Below are positions 1 through 10,071 of a stretch of DNA of 64,000 nucleotides, piece by piece. The translations under genes and the position numbers were made by a program. The stretch is taken from assembly GCF_023856365.1 (NCBI RefSeq), contig NW_026042749.1, forward strand, positions 1 to 64,000. The letters run 5' to 3'. Every line of letters starts with the position of its first letter. Position 1 is the stretch's first letter. The notes under the pieces are model-generated. The model worked only from the letters and a program-made list of their open reading frames with translations, had not been told where the DNA came from and made no database searches. Source of the DNA: Brienomyrus brachyistius. Lineage: Eukaryota > Chordata > Actinopteri > Osteoglossiformes > Mormyridae.

Positions 1-240
1 GGGCAAAGTTGTGTCGTAATGGAGGCGGATCCAGCCTGTGCAGCCTGCTAAGAGGTGCTGCCTGATGTGTCTTGCTCTCGCGGAGTTTTGGTACCATGTG
101 ACATGGTGACGTAATGCAACGGGCGATAAAAAATATAACCATGATGCATTGCGTCAGGACCAGAATGCATTGCTTTAAGCTAGCGCTGTATGTGGGTGCA
201 TGAAGTGGAAAGCACCCAATAATAAACATAACATTTTTTA
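1..240 (+). repeat. Dispersed repeat copy A, truncated by window edge
   Basis: This stretch is nearly identical to two separated pieces of the 59.4-60.4 kb region. Bases 1-50 match 59367-59415, and bases 50-240 match about 60192-60385, including the stretch ending GTGGAAAGCACCCAATAA. The copy at 59 kb carries about 780 extra bases between the two pieces. Copy B lies immediately upstream of the broken zinc-finger transposon gene, so this copy is probably a terminal or promoter part of the same element family. Similarity stops in the A/T run near 240. Class unknown. Confidence 0.7.
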
Positions 241-1003
241 AAAAATGTTTTCTTCACCGGTGCAGTGAATTTAAATAAAGAGCTATGATGGTGCTGCAAA
301 TGGCTTTGCATAGTAGTTAGTAGTAGCATTAGCCGCTGTGTGCGGCATTAGCTTTCTACAGTCCTTACAGATGGTTCGTGTTTTGTCTGTCTCCCTTTCG
401 CCATTTATATTTTCCGCCGGGCACCCGAAATGCTGACACACAAAAGATTCAAAAGTGTCTGGGGTATCTACTATAGTAATTTAGTCAGATGCCGACATAT
501 TTACAGCAGCTCATTTGCAGCGCATTCGTGAAACGGCTTTTCGCTCCAACGAGAAATCTCGTCATGTTGTAATATCGCGAGATCTCGTGACACGCGTTTC
601 ACTCCCACTTCTTAGTAACAGTCATGATTTGATAAAGTGACAACCTGCGTAATAATTGGTAATACATAGAGTTTGCTATTGTTCAGGCTAGCAGACTGTT
701 ATGGCTTGAGGTTAATGGTGCCTGTTACTTGTGAATTTTCACATTTGCAGGGATCTTCTGCCTCGTGAACGTGAAACGGGTAATTATGCTAAAAGAAGAA
801 AAAAGCAGAACTGCAATGTGTGTAAGGCTGGTGCTGATTTTTCAGTCTGAACACAGTAAAATTTATACAAATTACCTGTATTCAAACTTGTATTCTTTAT
901 ATAGTTTGGTTAATTACTATTTAAAAGTTTTATCTGCGCTCCATTGTATAACTTATATTGGAGACTTGTATGTACTTTTCGATTGGAAATGGTTAGCTGT
1001 ATA
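241..1003. other. Intergenic, no gene recognised
   Basis: No coding exon with splice sites could be supported. Two ATCTCG/CGAGAT-type palindromic words occur near 553-592. A 98-codon open frame that spans this area runs into the MITE that follows and has no recognisable domain, so I do not call it. Confidence 0.5.
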
Positions 1004-1147
1004 CAGGGGCGCCGCTAAGGGGGGGAAAGTTGGGACAATTCTAAGGGCCCACGCCCTTTAGGGGCCCCCAGAGATCTGAATGGGTGTGGTAGGGGGGCCC
1101 AACCTCATATTTTGTCATAGGGCCCAAAATTGCTAGTGGCGCCCCTG
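1004..1147. mobile_element. hAT-type MITE with perfect 8-bp target duplication
   Basis: A 144-bp element starts CAGGGGCGCCGCTAAG and ends CTAGTGGCGCCCCTG, which are imperfect inverted copies of each other. It is flanked on both sides by GCTGTATA (996-1003 and 1148-1155), an exact 8-bp target-site duplication. Eight-bp duplications with CAGGGGC-type ends are characteristic of the hAT superfamily. The inside is G/C-rich with no coding capacity, so the element is non-autonomous. The intact duplication suggests fairly recent insertion. Confidence 0.88.
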
Positions 1148-1155
1148 GCTGTATA

Positions 1156-2990
1156 TACTTTGAATATTTTTATGATTAATTTCTTTGTTTATTTAATTTG
1201 GCAACAGATCTGCACTTTTAGCAGTATTGCTGTCAATTTTTGTGAAAGTTGTTACTAAATAAAACAAAAGAAGCAGACTTGTGTAAATCCTATATTGGTC
1301 GTGTATTCTTCCTGTAGCGTAGTGACAGCTTTTTGTACGGAAGCCGTGAACGGCTGTGCTTGCAAATATATTTTCTTCTGAATAATTAGAAGGATAAGCA
1401 TATTTTGTCGCCGCCGCGAGATAGTCATGCCATGCACAGCTCTGCTCGTTTTTGTACTGTAACCGTGTTACTTAATTTGCGAATCCATGAATTTAACGTT
1501 GACATTAAGTCAACATTGACATTGACAACGTTGACATTAAGTGTTGCACCTATCTAGTGTTTTACCGTGAAGGGCATGTTATATCTTGTCTCTAAGTCGC
1601 ACTATGGTCCAGGGGAATGCTATGTCATATTAGAACATGTGTCGATGATGTGGCAATATAAATATTTTAGAATACTGTCAGTTTTAGTTTCAGAAATCCA
1701 TCATTTGAGAAAAAAGGCCAGTCACGACAAATATATATGGAATATAACAACAGAGGTTAGCTGTATTTGTTTAAGTGTAAAGATGCACATAGAAACATGC
1801 ATGAGCTCATCTGAGAATAAACTGAATGCAATGAAGATTTGTGACTCCTGCTGGAAAATGCGAATAGTGGCAGGGTCTTCAAGCAGTACATTTGTCTGAG
1901 AGTCAGTTAATATTAGGAAAGGCACCGTTTTTTTTTTCAATGGCGCTAATTATCAAGAAGGAAATGGAGTACCCCAGTACCTGGTTTACGGGCACTGGAA
2001 GCTCCAGTATCAGTCAGACTTTCATGTAAGTATATGTGTGTTTAATGACTTGTGCATGTTTCATCTTTACCAGGGGCAGAGGGGAAACTCAATAAATAGC
2101 CTTCTCTCACACTTCCAGGCCTGCAGAACTGAGCATGTCCCCTGGTTTTGTGCATATGTCTGTAGGCTTTGAGTTTTTCCTATGGGGGCTTCAATTTCCT
2201 CCCAGAGTACAAATACGTGCAGATCAGTTGCATTGGGGAGTCCATACTGTGATGCTGAGTGGGTGTAGGAGGAGATTGAGAGATGAAACTCCGGATGATT
2301 TACTCCCTCGGCTAACTAACCAGAACAGGATCGTACCAATACCAAAATGATAAGTTTATAAATGTTTTTCACTACCCTGATTCATTCAGTTATTTCTGTT
2401 TGTTAATTCCATCCCCCAAGCAAATACATAAATAAACAAACAAATATTCAGGGGGAATGTGTCATAGGTGATAGAATCAGTGGATGAATCTAAAGAAAAA
2501 AAGTAATGATTTCTTTCTCTCCAAAACACAATGCACAAAACTCTTAAGTTAGGTAAGACATTGAAATTTTATGACAGTAGCATGATGCAGAGGAACAACA
2601 GAAGGAAAAATCTAACTAAACCTGAGTCAACTAGGACTAATTACACTAAATTAAGTGGAACACACAAAATACCTAAAACAACTTAATAAACAAGCAAGAA
2701 ATATTACATTTGATTAACTATACTGATGCCTGAGGGAAGTTCTTGTGCATAATGCAGCAAGTATATACAGCTGCAGAGACACTACACATAGTGCAAATAA
2801 ATTAAAAAGTATACAGTACACACACTGATTCCTGAAAAATCTAAATACCATGGAATACTAATGAAATACTGATGATGATGATAATAATAGAAATAATAAT
2901 GAATTAGTTTAGGGTATTATGCAATTGACATGTACAATTAAAAAAGAAATTGCACCAGACATTTCCTGTGGCAAAGAAGGGTTGCTTTGT
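1156..2990. other. Intergenic A/T-rich stretch, no gene recognised
   Basis: No exon of a known family was recognised on either strand. A short direct repeat of AACGTTGACATTAAGT occurs at about 1495 and 1528. The open frames present (up to 110 codons) have no domain signature and no supporting splice context. Confidence 0.45.
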
Positions 2991-2999
2991 GCCACATTA

Positions 3000-3205
3000 C
3001 TCAAGTCAATTCACTTTATTTTGTATAGTACATTTTCATAGCCTTACATTGTCTCAAAGCACTTTACTTTGTCCCTGCCCAATTGTCCCAGTGAGCAAGA
3101 TCTAGCCTGAAAAATTAGAAAGCGACATTGGCAAGGATAAACTCAGTCATAGTAAGAAACCTTTGGAGGAACCAGAGTGAAAGGGGGAGCCCATCCTCCA
3201 CAGGG
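3000..3205 (+). repeat. Common teleost dispersed repeat (full-length-like copy)
   Basis: The text CAATTCACTTTATTTTGTAT, then CTCAAAGCACTTTAC, then GGGGGAGCCCATCCTCC is the typical order of a repeat that I recognise as widespread in fish genomes. A partial second copy with the same terminal block lies at 12165-12260. Transposon class is not certain. Confidence 0.6.
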
Positions 3206-3586
3206 CAGAAGTCAGGTTAACAAAGTCCTGATTTATATGGTTTATATGGTTCAATTAGTTAAGTCCGGATGTAAATACAGAATAACTGGCAGCAGGGCAC
3301 ACAGGAAAGACGTAAACAGGCAGGAGGGCAGGCAGGAGGGTGGCACAGGCAGGACGTAATGGGCAGGAGGGCGGGCAGGCAGGGCAGCACAGGCAGCCAG
3401 AACTGTTTTGCCACTGCAGTTTGTTTTACAATTTCATCTGCATTTGTTCCCCCAAGGTATAACAGCAGCTAATTTATGAACATGCTGCTTTTCAGAAAAG
3501 TTTAATTTCCAGGAGCATGACCAGTGCATACATTTAGTGTTGATGGTTCTTTGTAAAATGGATGTTCTGTACTTTTATTGATCTGT

Positions 3587-3639
3587 CCATCCATCCATCC
3601 ATCCATCCATCCATCCATCCATCCATCCATTCATCCATT
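3587..3639. repeat. (CCAT)n microsatellite
   Basis: About 12 tandem CCAT units with one T substitution near the right end. Such GGAT/CCAT tracts often mark the 3' tails of fish SINEs and LINEs, but no body is visible here. Confidence 0.9.
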
Positions 3640-3725
3640 TTCTAACTACTTCTGATGAAGTTCCGGGTTATGAGGTATCCTGAAGCCCAGGCAATATGGG
3701 ACAAACACACACATGCACACACATA

Positions 3726-3989
3726 GGGTATACCTATCCTTATGGGGCCCGCTCATTGACTTCTATTGGATAAATGCTAACGCTAACTATGACAATCTTA
3801 ACCCCCACCCTGCCCTAACCATAACCATAAGTAACCAAGCAAAATAAAAGAGGTTTTGCATTTTTAGTTTTTCCACAGCAGTCACAGATTTTTATAAAAT
3901 AGAGTTTTCCTGGTTTTCAGTTTCGTGGTCCCCATAAGGGAAAAAAAAAACAGGTATTTATCACGCTATGGGGTAGGATAGGTATACCC
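3726..3989. mobile_element. 264-bp inverted-repeat non-autonomous element
   Basis: The element begins GGGTATACCTATCCTTATGG and ends GGATAGGTATACCC, which is the reverse complement of the first 14 bases. The inner parts (TATGGGGCCC near the left end and GTGGTCCCCATA near 3930) are loosely complementary too. It has no coding capacity and is inserted inside a CA-rich microsatellite, so the target duplication cannot be read. Superfamily not assigned. Confidence 0.75.
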
Positions 3990-4387
3990 GCTCGCACACA
4001 CACACACAGACATGCACACAAATGGATAGATCACCACAGTTACTATGGATGTCGATCCTGCAATAATGAGACAGAACTATCATACTTAACAGGATCATAT
4101 CCCTAGTTCTACATATGCATAATTATATTTAAAAAAGATCCCACGCACCCAGCACATGAGATGTTTGAACTTCTGCCCTCTGGTAAACGTTACCGCAGTA
4201 TGCATTGCAGAACAACCAGATTTAATAAGAGCTTCTAACCCCAAAGCCATCAGAATACTAAATGCTAATGAACATACGTTTATGTGAAACCCTACTCTCT
4301 CTTACTCTCTGTGCACTTTATTACCACAACTGGTATTAAGTTTACTTTTTATTTATATAGTATAGTGCAATAATATAATCACGATTT

Positions 4388-4525
4388 GTGTGTGAGTGTG
4401 CCCTGTGATGGGCTGCCCCCCATCCTGGATTGTTCCCTGCCTCGTGCCCATTCCACATTCCGGGATAGGTTCCGGACCACCCGCGACCCAGTAGGATAAG
4501 CAGTTTGGAAAATGGATGGATGGAT
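4388..4525 (+). mobile_element. 3' part of a V-SINE/LINE-type element
   Basis: The stretch GTGTGCCCTGTGATGGGCTG ... CCGGGATAGGTTCCGGACC ... AGGATAAGCAGTTTGG followed by GGATGGATGGAT is the conserved 3' domain shared by fish V-SINEs and their partner LINEs. The tRNA-like 5' part is missing. A full-length relative lies at 58285-58626. Confidence 0.8.
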
Positions 4526-4526
4526 A

Positions 4527-4735
4527 TAACTAACATAAGACAGACATTACACCTAACAAACAATAAACACGAAATAAAGGAGTGGATACAAAAAAAATGT
4601 AATGCAATGACCAGATTTAACACCTGGATTATGTCCCCCCTTAGTCTCCTTTGCTCGAGGCTAAACAGATTCAGCTCAGCTAACCTCTCCTCATTAAACA
4701 TTCCTCTAAGACCAGGAATCATTCTCCCAGCCAAG
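4527..4735 (-). mobile_element. Composite LINE/unknown repeat fragments
   Basis: Bases 4527-4620 match 7678-7780 (ACTAACATAAGACAGACATT onward) almost exactly. Bases 4619-4733 match 9110-9225 and encode on the minus strand part of a reverse-transcriptase C-terminal region (IPGLRGM, EERLAELNLFSLEQRRLRGD). So a small piece of the LINE at 8.8-9.3 kb has been joined to another repeat. Broken; no product expected. Confidence 0.7.
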
Positions 4736-4739
4736 CAAG

Positions 4740-5510
4740 CCTGAGTCCGGCTTCCACTCCCCCGATCCCCAGCAATGTTAACTTGGAAGGGCGTATTCTG
4801 TATGCACAACTGAGACAACCCAGGTGGAGCTCAGCTTATCGGCTGGCAAAATTGCCTTCAGGTATCACCCACCCTAGTGAGAGTCCAAGCTAGGGCCGTT
4901 CTCAGAACTCACCCTAAACGAAGTCCTGCTCAAAAGTTGTAATGACCGCCTGAGGTACCTGTCAGCCTTGCCCGTAATGAGTCAGTGGGTGTAGCCGGGC
5001 TGACACGCTTTTGGGCATCCAATTGCTGAGAACTCCCCTTCGGTTCTGACAAACTGTACGATCACAAGCAGTGACAGCAGAGCCACAGACAAGCTCAACC
5101 AACAGAGAGCGAATGGTAAGCACCCAGCACCCGAAGGGCTCAACTGATCACATCCAAACGACTTCCTGATGGGATTGTGTACGTAACTGGTTTACTGTTG
5201 TTAATAGTGGTTGAACTTCTATGCAAGTCCCCTTGTTGGGGGAGAGGGAATGAATGAAAGCATAAGGTGAAATAAAACCTAAAATAAATCAAAAAGGTTA
5301 AACGGGAATCAAACCAAATGAATTGTGTTTCTTATTCAATTGTAAACATCAATTAGTTATGCAACAATAACCTAATTGGATGTTAATGTATTGTGATCAA
5401 ACTGATTTAGTCCGTGAAGTTGATTCCTGCTTTCAGGCAAGAACCTGTGTGTCCAATTATGCGTGTTGTATCACCGCAGTTGACCACCAGAGACCCAACT
5501 CAGATGTTGT
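4740..5510. other. Unclassified repeat-like sequence beside the minisatellite
   Basis: I see no gene. On the minus strand it reads as a run of pyrimidine-poor unique-looking sequence directly downstream of the 46-bp array. It may be the untranslated part of an old LTR element, but no primer-binding site or LTR pair could be demonstrated. Confidence 0.3.
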
Positions 5511-5516
5511 TAACCT

Positions 5517-6594
5517 ACTATGGCGGACCACTAGAGGTGCAATTTCAATGGAGTGGCACTGCTATGGCTTGCCACTAGAAGCGCAATTTCAAAATTGAGT
5601 GGTAGTTCTATGCCTGACCACTAGAAGCGCAATTTCGAAATGGAGTGGTAGTTCTATGCCTGACCACCGGGGGCGCAATATCGAAATGGAGTTGTAGTTC
5701 TATGCCTGACCAATGGAGGCGCGATTTTGAAATGGAGTGGTAGTTCTATGCCTGACCACTGGAGGCGCAATTTCGAACTGGAGTGGTAGTTCTATGCCTG
5801 ACCACCGGGGGCGCAATATCGAAATGGAGTGGTACTTCTATGCCTGACCACCGGGGGCGCAATATCGAAATGGAGTGGTAGTTCTATGCCTGACCACCGG
5901 GAGCGCAATTTCGAAATGGAGTGGTAGTTCTATGCCTGACCACTAGAGGCACGATTACGAAATGGAATAGTAGTTCTATGCCTGACCACTAGAGGCGCGA
6001 TTTCGAAATGGAGTAGTAGTTCTATGGCTTGTCACTAGAAGCGCAATTTCAAAATTGAGTGGTAGTTCTATGCCTGACCACTAGAAGCGCAATTTCGAAA
6101 TGGAGTGGTAGTTCTATGCCTGACCACCGGGGGCGCAATATCGAAATGGAGTGGTAGTTCTATGCCTGACCACTAGAGGCGCGATTTCGAAATGGAGTAG
6201 TACTTCTATGGCTTGCCACTAGAAGCGCAATTTCAAAATTGAGTGGTAGTTCTATGCCTGACCACTAGAAGCCCAATTTCGAAATGGAGTGGTAGTTCTA
6301 TGCCTGACCACTAGAGGCGCGATTTCGAAATGGAGTGGTAGTTATATGCCTGACCACTAGAGGCGCAATTTCGAACTGGAGTGGTAGTTCTATGCCTGAC
6401 CACCGGGGGCGCAATATCGAAATGGAGTGGTAGTTCTATGCCTGACCACCGGGGGCGCAAAATCAAAATGGAGTGGTAGTTCTATGCCTGGCCACTAGAG
6501 GCGCAATATCGAAATTGAGTGGTAGTTCTATGCCTGGCCACTAGAGGCGCAATTTCGAAATGGAGTGGTAGTTCTATGCCTGACCACTAGAGGT
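5517..6594. repeat. 46-bp minisatellite, about 23 copies, with higher-order structure
   Basis: The unit is 46 bp and contains GTTCTATGCCTGACCAC followed by either TAGAGGCGCAATTTCG or CGGGGGCGCAATATCG. Copies differ by point changes only. A distinctive variant (GGCTTGCCACTAGAAGCGC) recurs at about 5566, 6025 and 6211, spacings of about 459 and 186 bp, that is 10 and 4 units, so blocks of units have been duplicated together. The units carry a word resembling the CTCF core but one base shorter than the consensus. Confidence 0.93.
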
Positions 6595-6599
6595 AACCA

Positions 6600-8560
6600 A
6601 AGATATAGCTAGGCGGTTGCCGACGCTAGATGAGTGACACACACATTTAATGCATGCGCATGCTGCTTGTGGCCTTCTTCTGTGCCTTGCACAGTATAAA
6701 ACCCCTTAAAACAATTACTGAAGCGAGACGGCGCACGCGTTACGGCGACAGATTTAAATTGTGAGTGCACTATATCTCGTCGCAAATGGTGCTTAACCAC
6801 GGTGGGTCTCAAGCACAGGAGACTCCCAATTTCTAAATGACACACACTTGGCTCACAGCGCAAAGTTGTGTTAAACTTGCTTTGTCTAAAGCAGGCACAC
6901 ACATACGAGTATGATCCTGATAGGTAACTAAGCTATCGGTCTTATGTCCAAGCGCAACATAATTTAGGTTAGAACCTCATAACAAGTATTCCCGTTCGCT
7001 AATAGAGAGATCTCTCCCAGGATATATAGAAACGGAGACACTCGTCCGAATTGAACCTGGAAACAAAGCGCTACATCTGAGAATCTCGTCAGACATAGGG
7101 TTAAAGTTTACTGCAGTTTAATACGAAAGAACTACAATGAAATCACCGAAAATAAAACAAAATAATATAACTACTAATAATAGAAATAAAAATAACTATA
7201 ATAAGCCCATATGATCCCGCTTAAATGCCTTCAGATTGCCATGAGTGCGACTTTTGCAACCAGTTCACAGTAGCGCTTCTTCACTGCACGTTCGGTCATA
7301 AAAAGTTTAAATTGTGTGCTCAGAATAAGTTTAAACCTTGTGCCTTGTGATTATTAACCAATTTTTATGCTGAATGGTCGGCTCAAACTCAATTGCGAAA
7401 CACCGTGAGTCTGTTAATGTGTGACTTAAATGGAACTCATTAATAACCAGTATCACGTAATAACCTGGGTTAGAATAGAAGGCTTGTCCAACGAGCTGCG
7501 TCACCAGGTAATGTAAACGATCGGTAGCGAAGCTCCCCTCACGGCCAATGAGAGAGAGTCTCGCGATATTTCAGGCGAATTTGAGGTTTCAGAGCGTAGA
7601 TCGCACAGGCAGGGATTCTTGTGAGCACTCAATGAACGGAGGCTGAAGTTGTGTAAAAGACATGCATTTATTCCTATAACTAACATAAGACAGACATTAC
7701 ACCTAACAAACAATAAACACGAAATAACGGAGTGGACACAAACAATGTAATCATGAAAATGCAATGACCAGATTTAAAATGAGTAACCTTAAAAGGGAAA
7801 ATACTGTTCTGCAAAGCAAGCAATTTGTGGAAATACTGTCCTAAAGTAATATAGCAGGTGAATAGGAGTTTAGGTTGTTATAAATGAAAGGAAGTTTGTT
7901 TACTTGGTTGCAGAGTGGGGGGGGGGGGGTCTTGGCAGTTGGTTGCGGAGGCTGATGAGCTGATGGGTGATGGCACTCAGGGAGGCGCGGTGTTTGCAGC
8001 GGTTGTTGGAGTGGAGCCCCTCTGATTCCCTCTCCTGGTGAAGCTTGGGCTTGGTTGCAGTTCTCTGTCCAGCTGGGTCTTCACTGATAGGCTTCAGGAG
8101 GGCTTCTTGTGGGCTTCTCTTCTCTTGGGCTGATGTTCTCTGCCTCTCTTCGTGCTGATGGTCTTTTGTTTTCTCCTCCCTTCTGTTTCTCCTCTCCTGG
8201 CTTTGTTCTGAGGTGCCAGGTTTTATAGTGTAAAGTTCGTGAATAGGAGTGACCAGGAATTCGACTCCTGGACCAATGGCTGACCATCCATTTGGCGGGC
8301 TTTCGGAAGGGGGTCTGTATCAGTCCTTTTGAGATTTATGACCAGAGTGATTTCCCTTGTATTGATGATTTTCGTTAGGCTGGTGTAACTTTTGATATAT
8401 TCACTTTCGTGGTAACCACTGACCAGATTTGGAAACTGGAGTGATTTTCCATCGGTTTGATACCAAACATGCCATAGCAGCCTAGCGGTTCACACCTCAT
8501 ACCATCTGTAATGATTAATTAATGATTACTTATATTATGTCGTTATGTTATATTACTCAC
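6600..8560. other. Unclassified repeat-rich stretch, no gene recognised
   Basis: Bases 7678-7780 repeat 4527-4620, so the 46-bp array is bracketed by two direct copies of this roughly 95-bp segment. A G-run lies at 7916-7929. No recognisable coding exon was found on either strand; the open frames of up to 97 codons have no domain signature. Confidence 0.4.
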
Positions 8561-8689
8561 ACCTTATTTTATGCCTCACAATCTATATAATTGTAAATAT
8601 ACTGTGTAGCTGCTGGCGCGTTCCAAACTAAATCTCATTGTACTTACAATGTCAATAAAAACATCCATCCATCCATCTAGGCAGGCCAG

Positions 8690-9747
8690 TGTCGCCTCCA
8701 TCCTTCCTGAAGTCAGTGATTCCTTTGTCTTTGTGCTGTTTAGTGCCAAATTGTTTGCTGAACTCCAACCTATCAGTTTCTGGACCTCATCTCTGTAAGC
8801 TGACTCATAAGAACCAAAGAGATTTACAAATGAGAGGAGGCCATTCGGCCCATCAAGCTCCTTTGAGGAGAACTTAGCTAATAGCTCAAAAATCTTATCT
8901 AGCTCTGATTTAAAAGAACCCAGGGTTTTAGCTTGTGTTACAATAACAGGAAGACTATTCCATACTCTAACTACACGCTGTGTACAGAAATGCTTCATCA
9001 AATTCGTTTTAAAATGTTCTCCAGCTAATTTCCACTTATGGCCACGAGTTCTGGTATTTAAACTAACATTGAAATAGCCATTTGGCTGAACAGCATCCAG
9101 ACCTGTTAGAATCTTAAACACCTGGATTATGTCCCCCCTTAGTCTCCTTTGCTCGAGGCTAAACAGATTCAGCTCAGCTAACCTCTCCTCATTAGACATT
9201 CCTCTAAGACCAGGAATCATTCTCGTTGCCCTACGTTGCACCTTTTCCAAGGCAGCAATGTCCTTCTTAAGGTATGGTAACCAAACCCGCACACAATATT
9301 CTAGGTGGGGTCTTACCAAGGAATTATATTATCGTAGCATCACTTGCCTTGTCTTAAACTCCACACACCTAGAGATGCAATGTGCCTTCTCGCGTGGTGT
9401 TCCTGCAGAGGGAGTCTGTGAGTGCTGGAGATTGGGGGAGGGGGCAGTGTGGCTATGTCTGCTCTGTGTTCCTCCAGACGAGCAAAGAAGCTGTTTAGCT
9501 CCTTTGCTAAAAGGGCGTTGCTGTTAACAGTGACGGTGTTGTTGCCTTTGAAGTTTGTAATGTGTTGTATTCCCTGCCACACCCACTGTGGGTTGTTGTA
9601 TGTGAAGTAGACCTCTATTTTCTGTTTCTCTGCCTGCCTGGCAACCTTGATGCCCCTATTCAGGTTAGCTCTGGCTGCACTCTGTGTTCTTGACTGCGCT
9701 GTCTTGTCCTGTAGTATTGTATTGTTGCTCTTGTGTTTATCTTGCAC
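8690..9747 (-). mobile_element. Nested LINE relics (L2-like with CR1/Rex-like RT fragment)
   Basis: Reading the minus strand from 9747, an open segment with NNPQWVWQGIQHITNFKG and ELNSFFARLEE matches the linker before the reverse transcriptase of fish L2-like elements. At 9319-8820 a different piece follows: RPHLEYCVRVW, KVQRRATRMIPGLR, FSLEQRRLRGD, typical of the region after the RT core of CR1/Rex-like LINEs, ending in a known LINE tail near 8800. Then 8790-8700 returns to L2-like RT (EVQKLIGW, LNSTKTKE). The catalytic YxDD core is absent. These are broken relics, one fragment apparently interrupting another. Confidence 0.75.
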
Positions 9748-9925
9748 TTTCTCCCTCTGTTTGTGCTCCTTTCACTCTGTATAGTTCTATCTTGCCCGCA
9801 CTTGTGTCATCTTGTGTTGTTTCTGTTTTTCTTCTTTGTCTTGCACCGTGGTCCAGGAGGAACAATGTTTCCTTTCACTGTGTACTGTGTATATTGCTGA
9901 AATAACAATAAACCCACTTGACCAC
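9700..9925 (+). mobile_element. 3' UTR tail of a fish LINE
   Basis: The text TTGCACCGTGGTCCAGGAGG, TTTCACTGTGTACTGTGTAT and a closing AAATAACAATAAA is the 3' end I recognise from many fish L2-like elements, here in plus orientation and followed after about 150 bp by the chemerin-like gene. It may supply promoter-proximal sequence for that gene but nothing shows it does. Confidence 0.6.
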
Positions 9926-10071
9926 CTGCCTCGATTCATCCTGAAGAGTTTTCCAATGTTGTTCAAAGGTCTGTTTGTTTCGGGTGAAGGACACGCCCCT
10001 GGACGTGCTGGATAAGGGGACCACAGATCAGTGTCCTCAGTCCTGCTTCTCCCTTCAAAGCTGAGAGGAAG

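Noticed and set aside
765..1061. 98-codon plus frame
   Set aside because: It runs into the hAT MITE at 1004, has no domain and no credible start context.
4342..4818. 158-codon minus-strand frame
   Set aside because: It is a chimera of a SINE tail, a shared repeat and a LINE RT fragment, with no single product.
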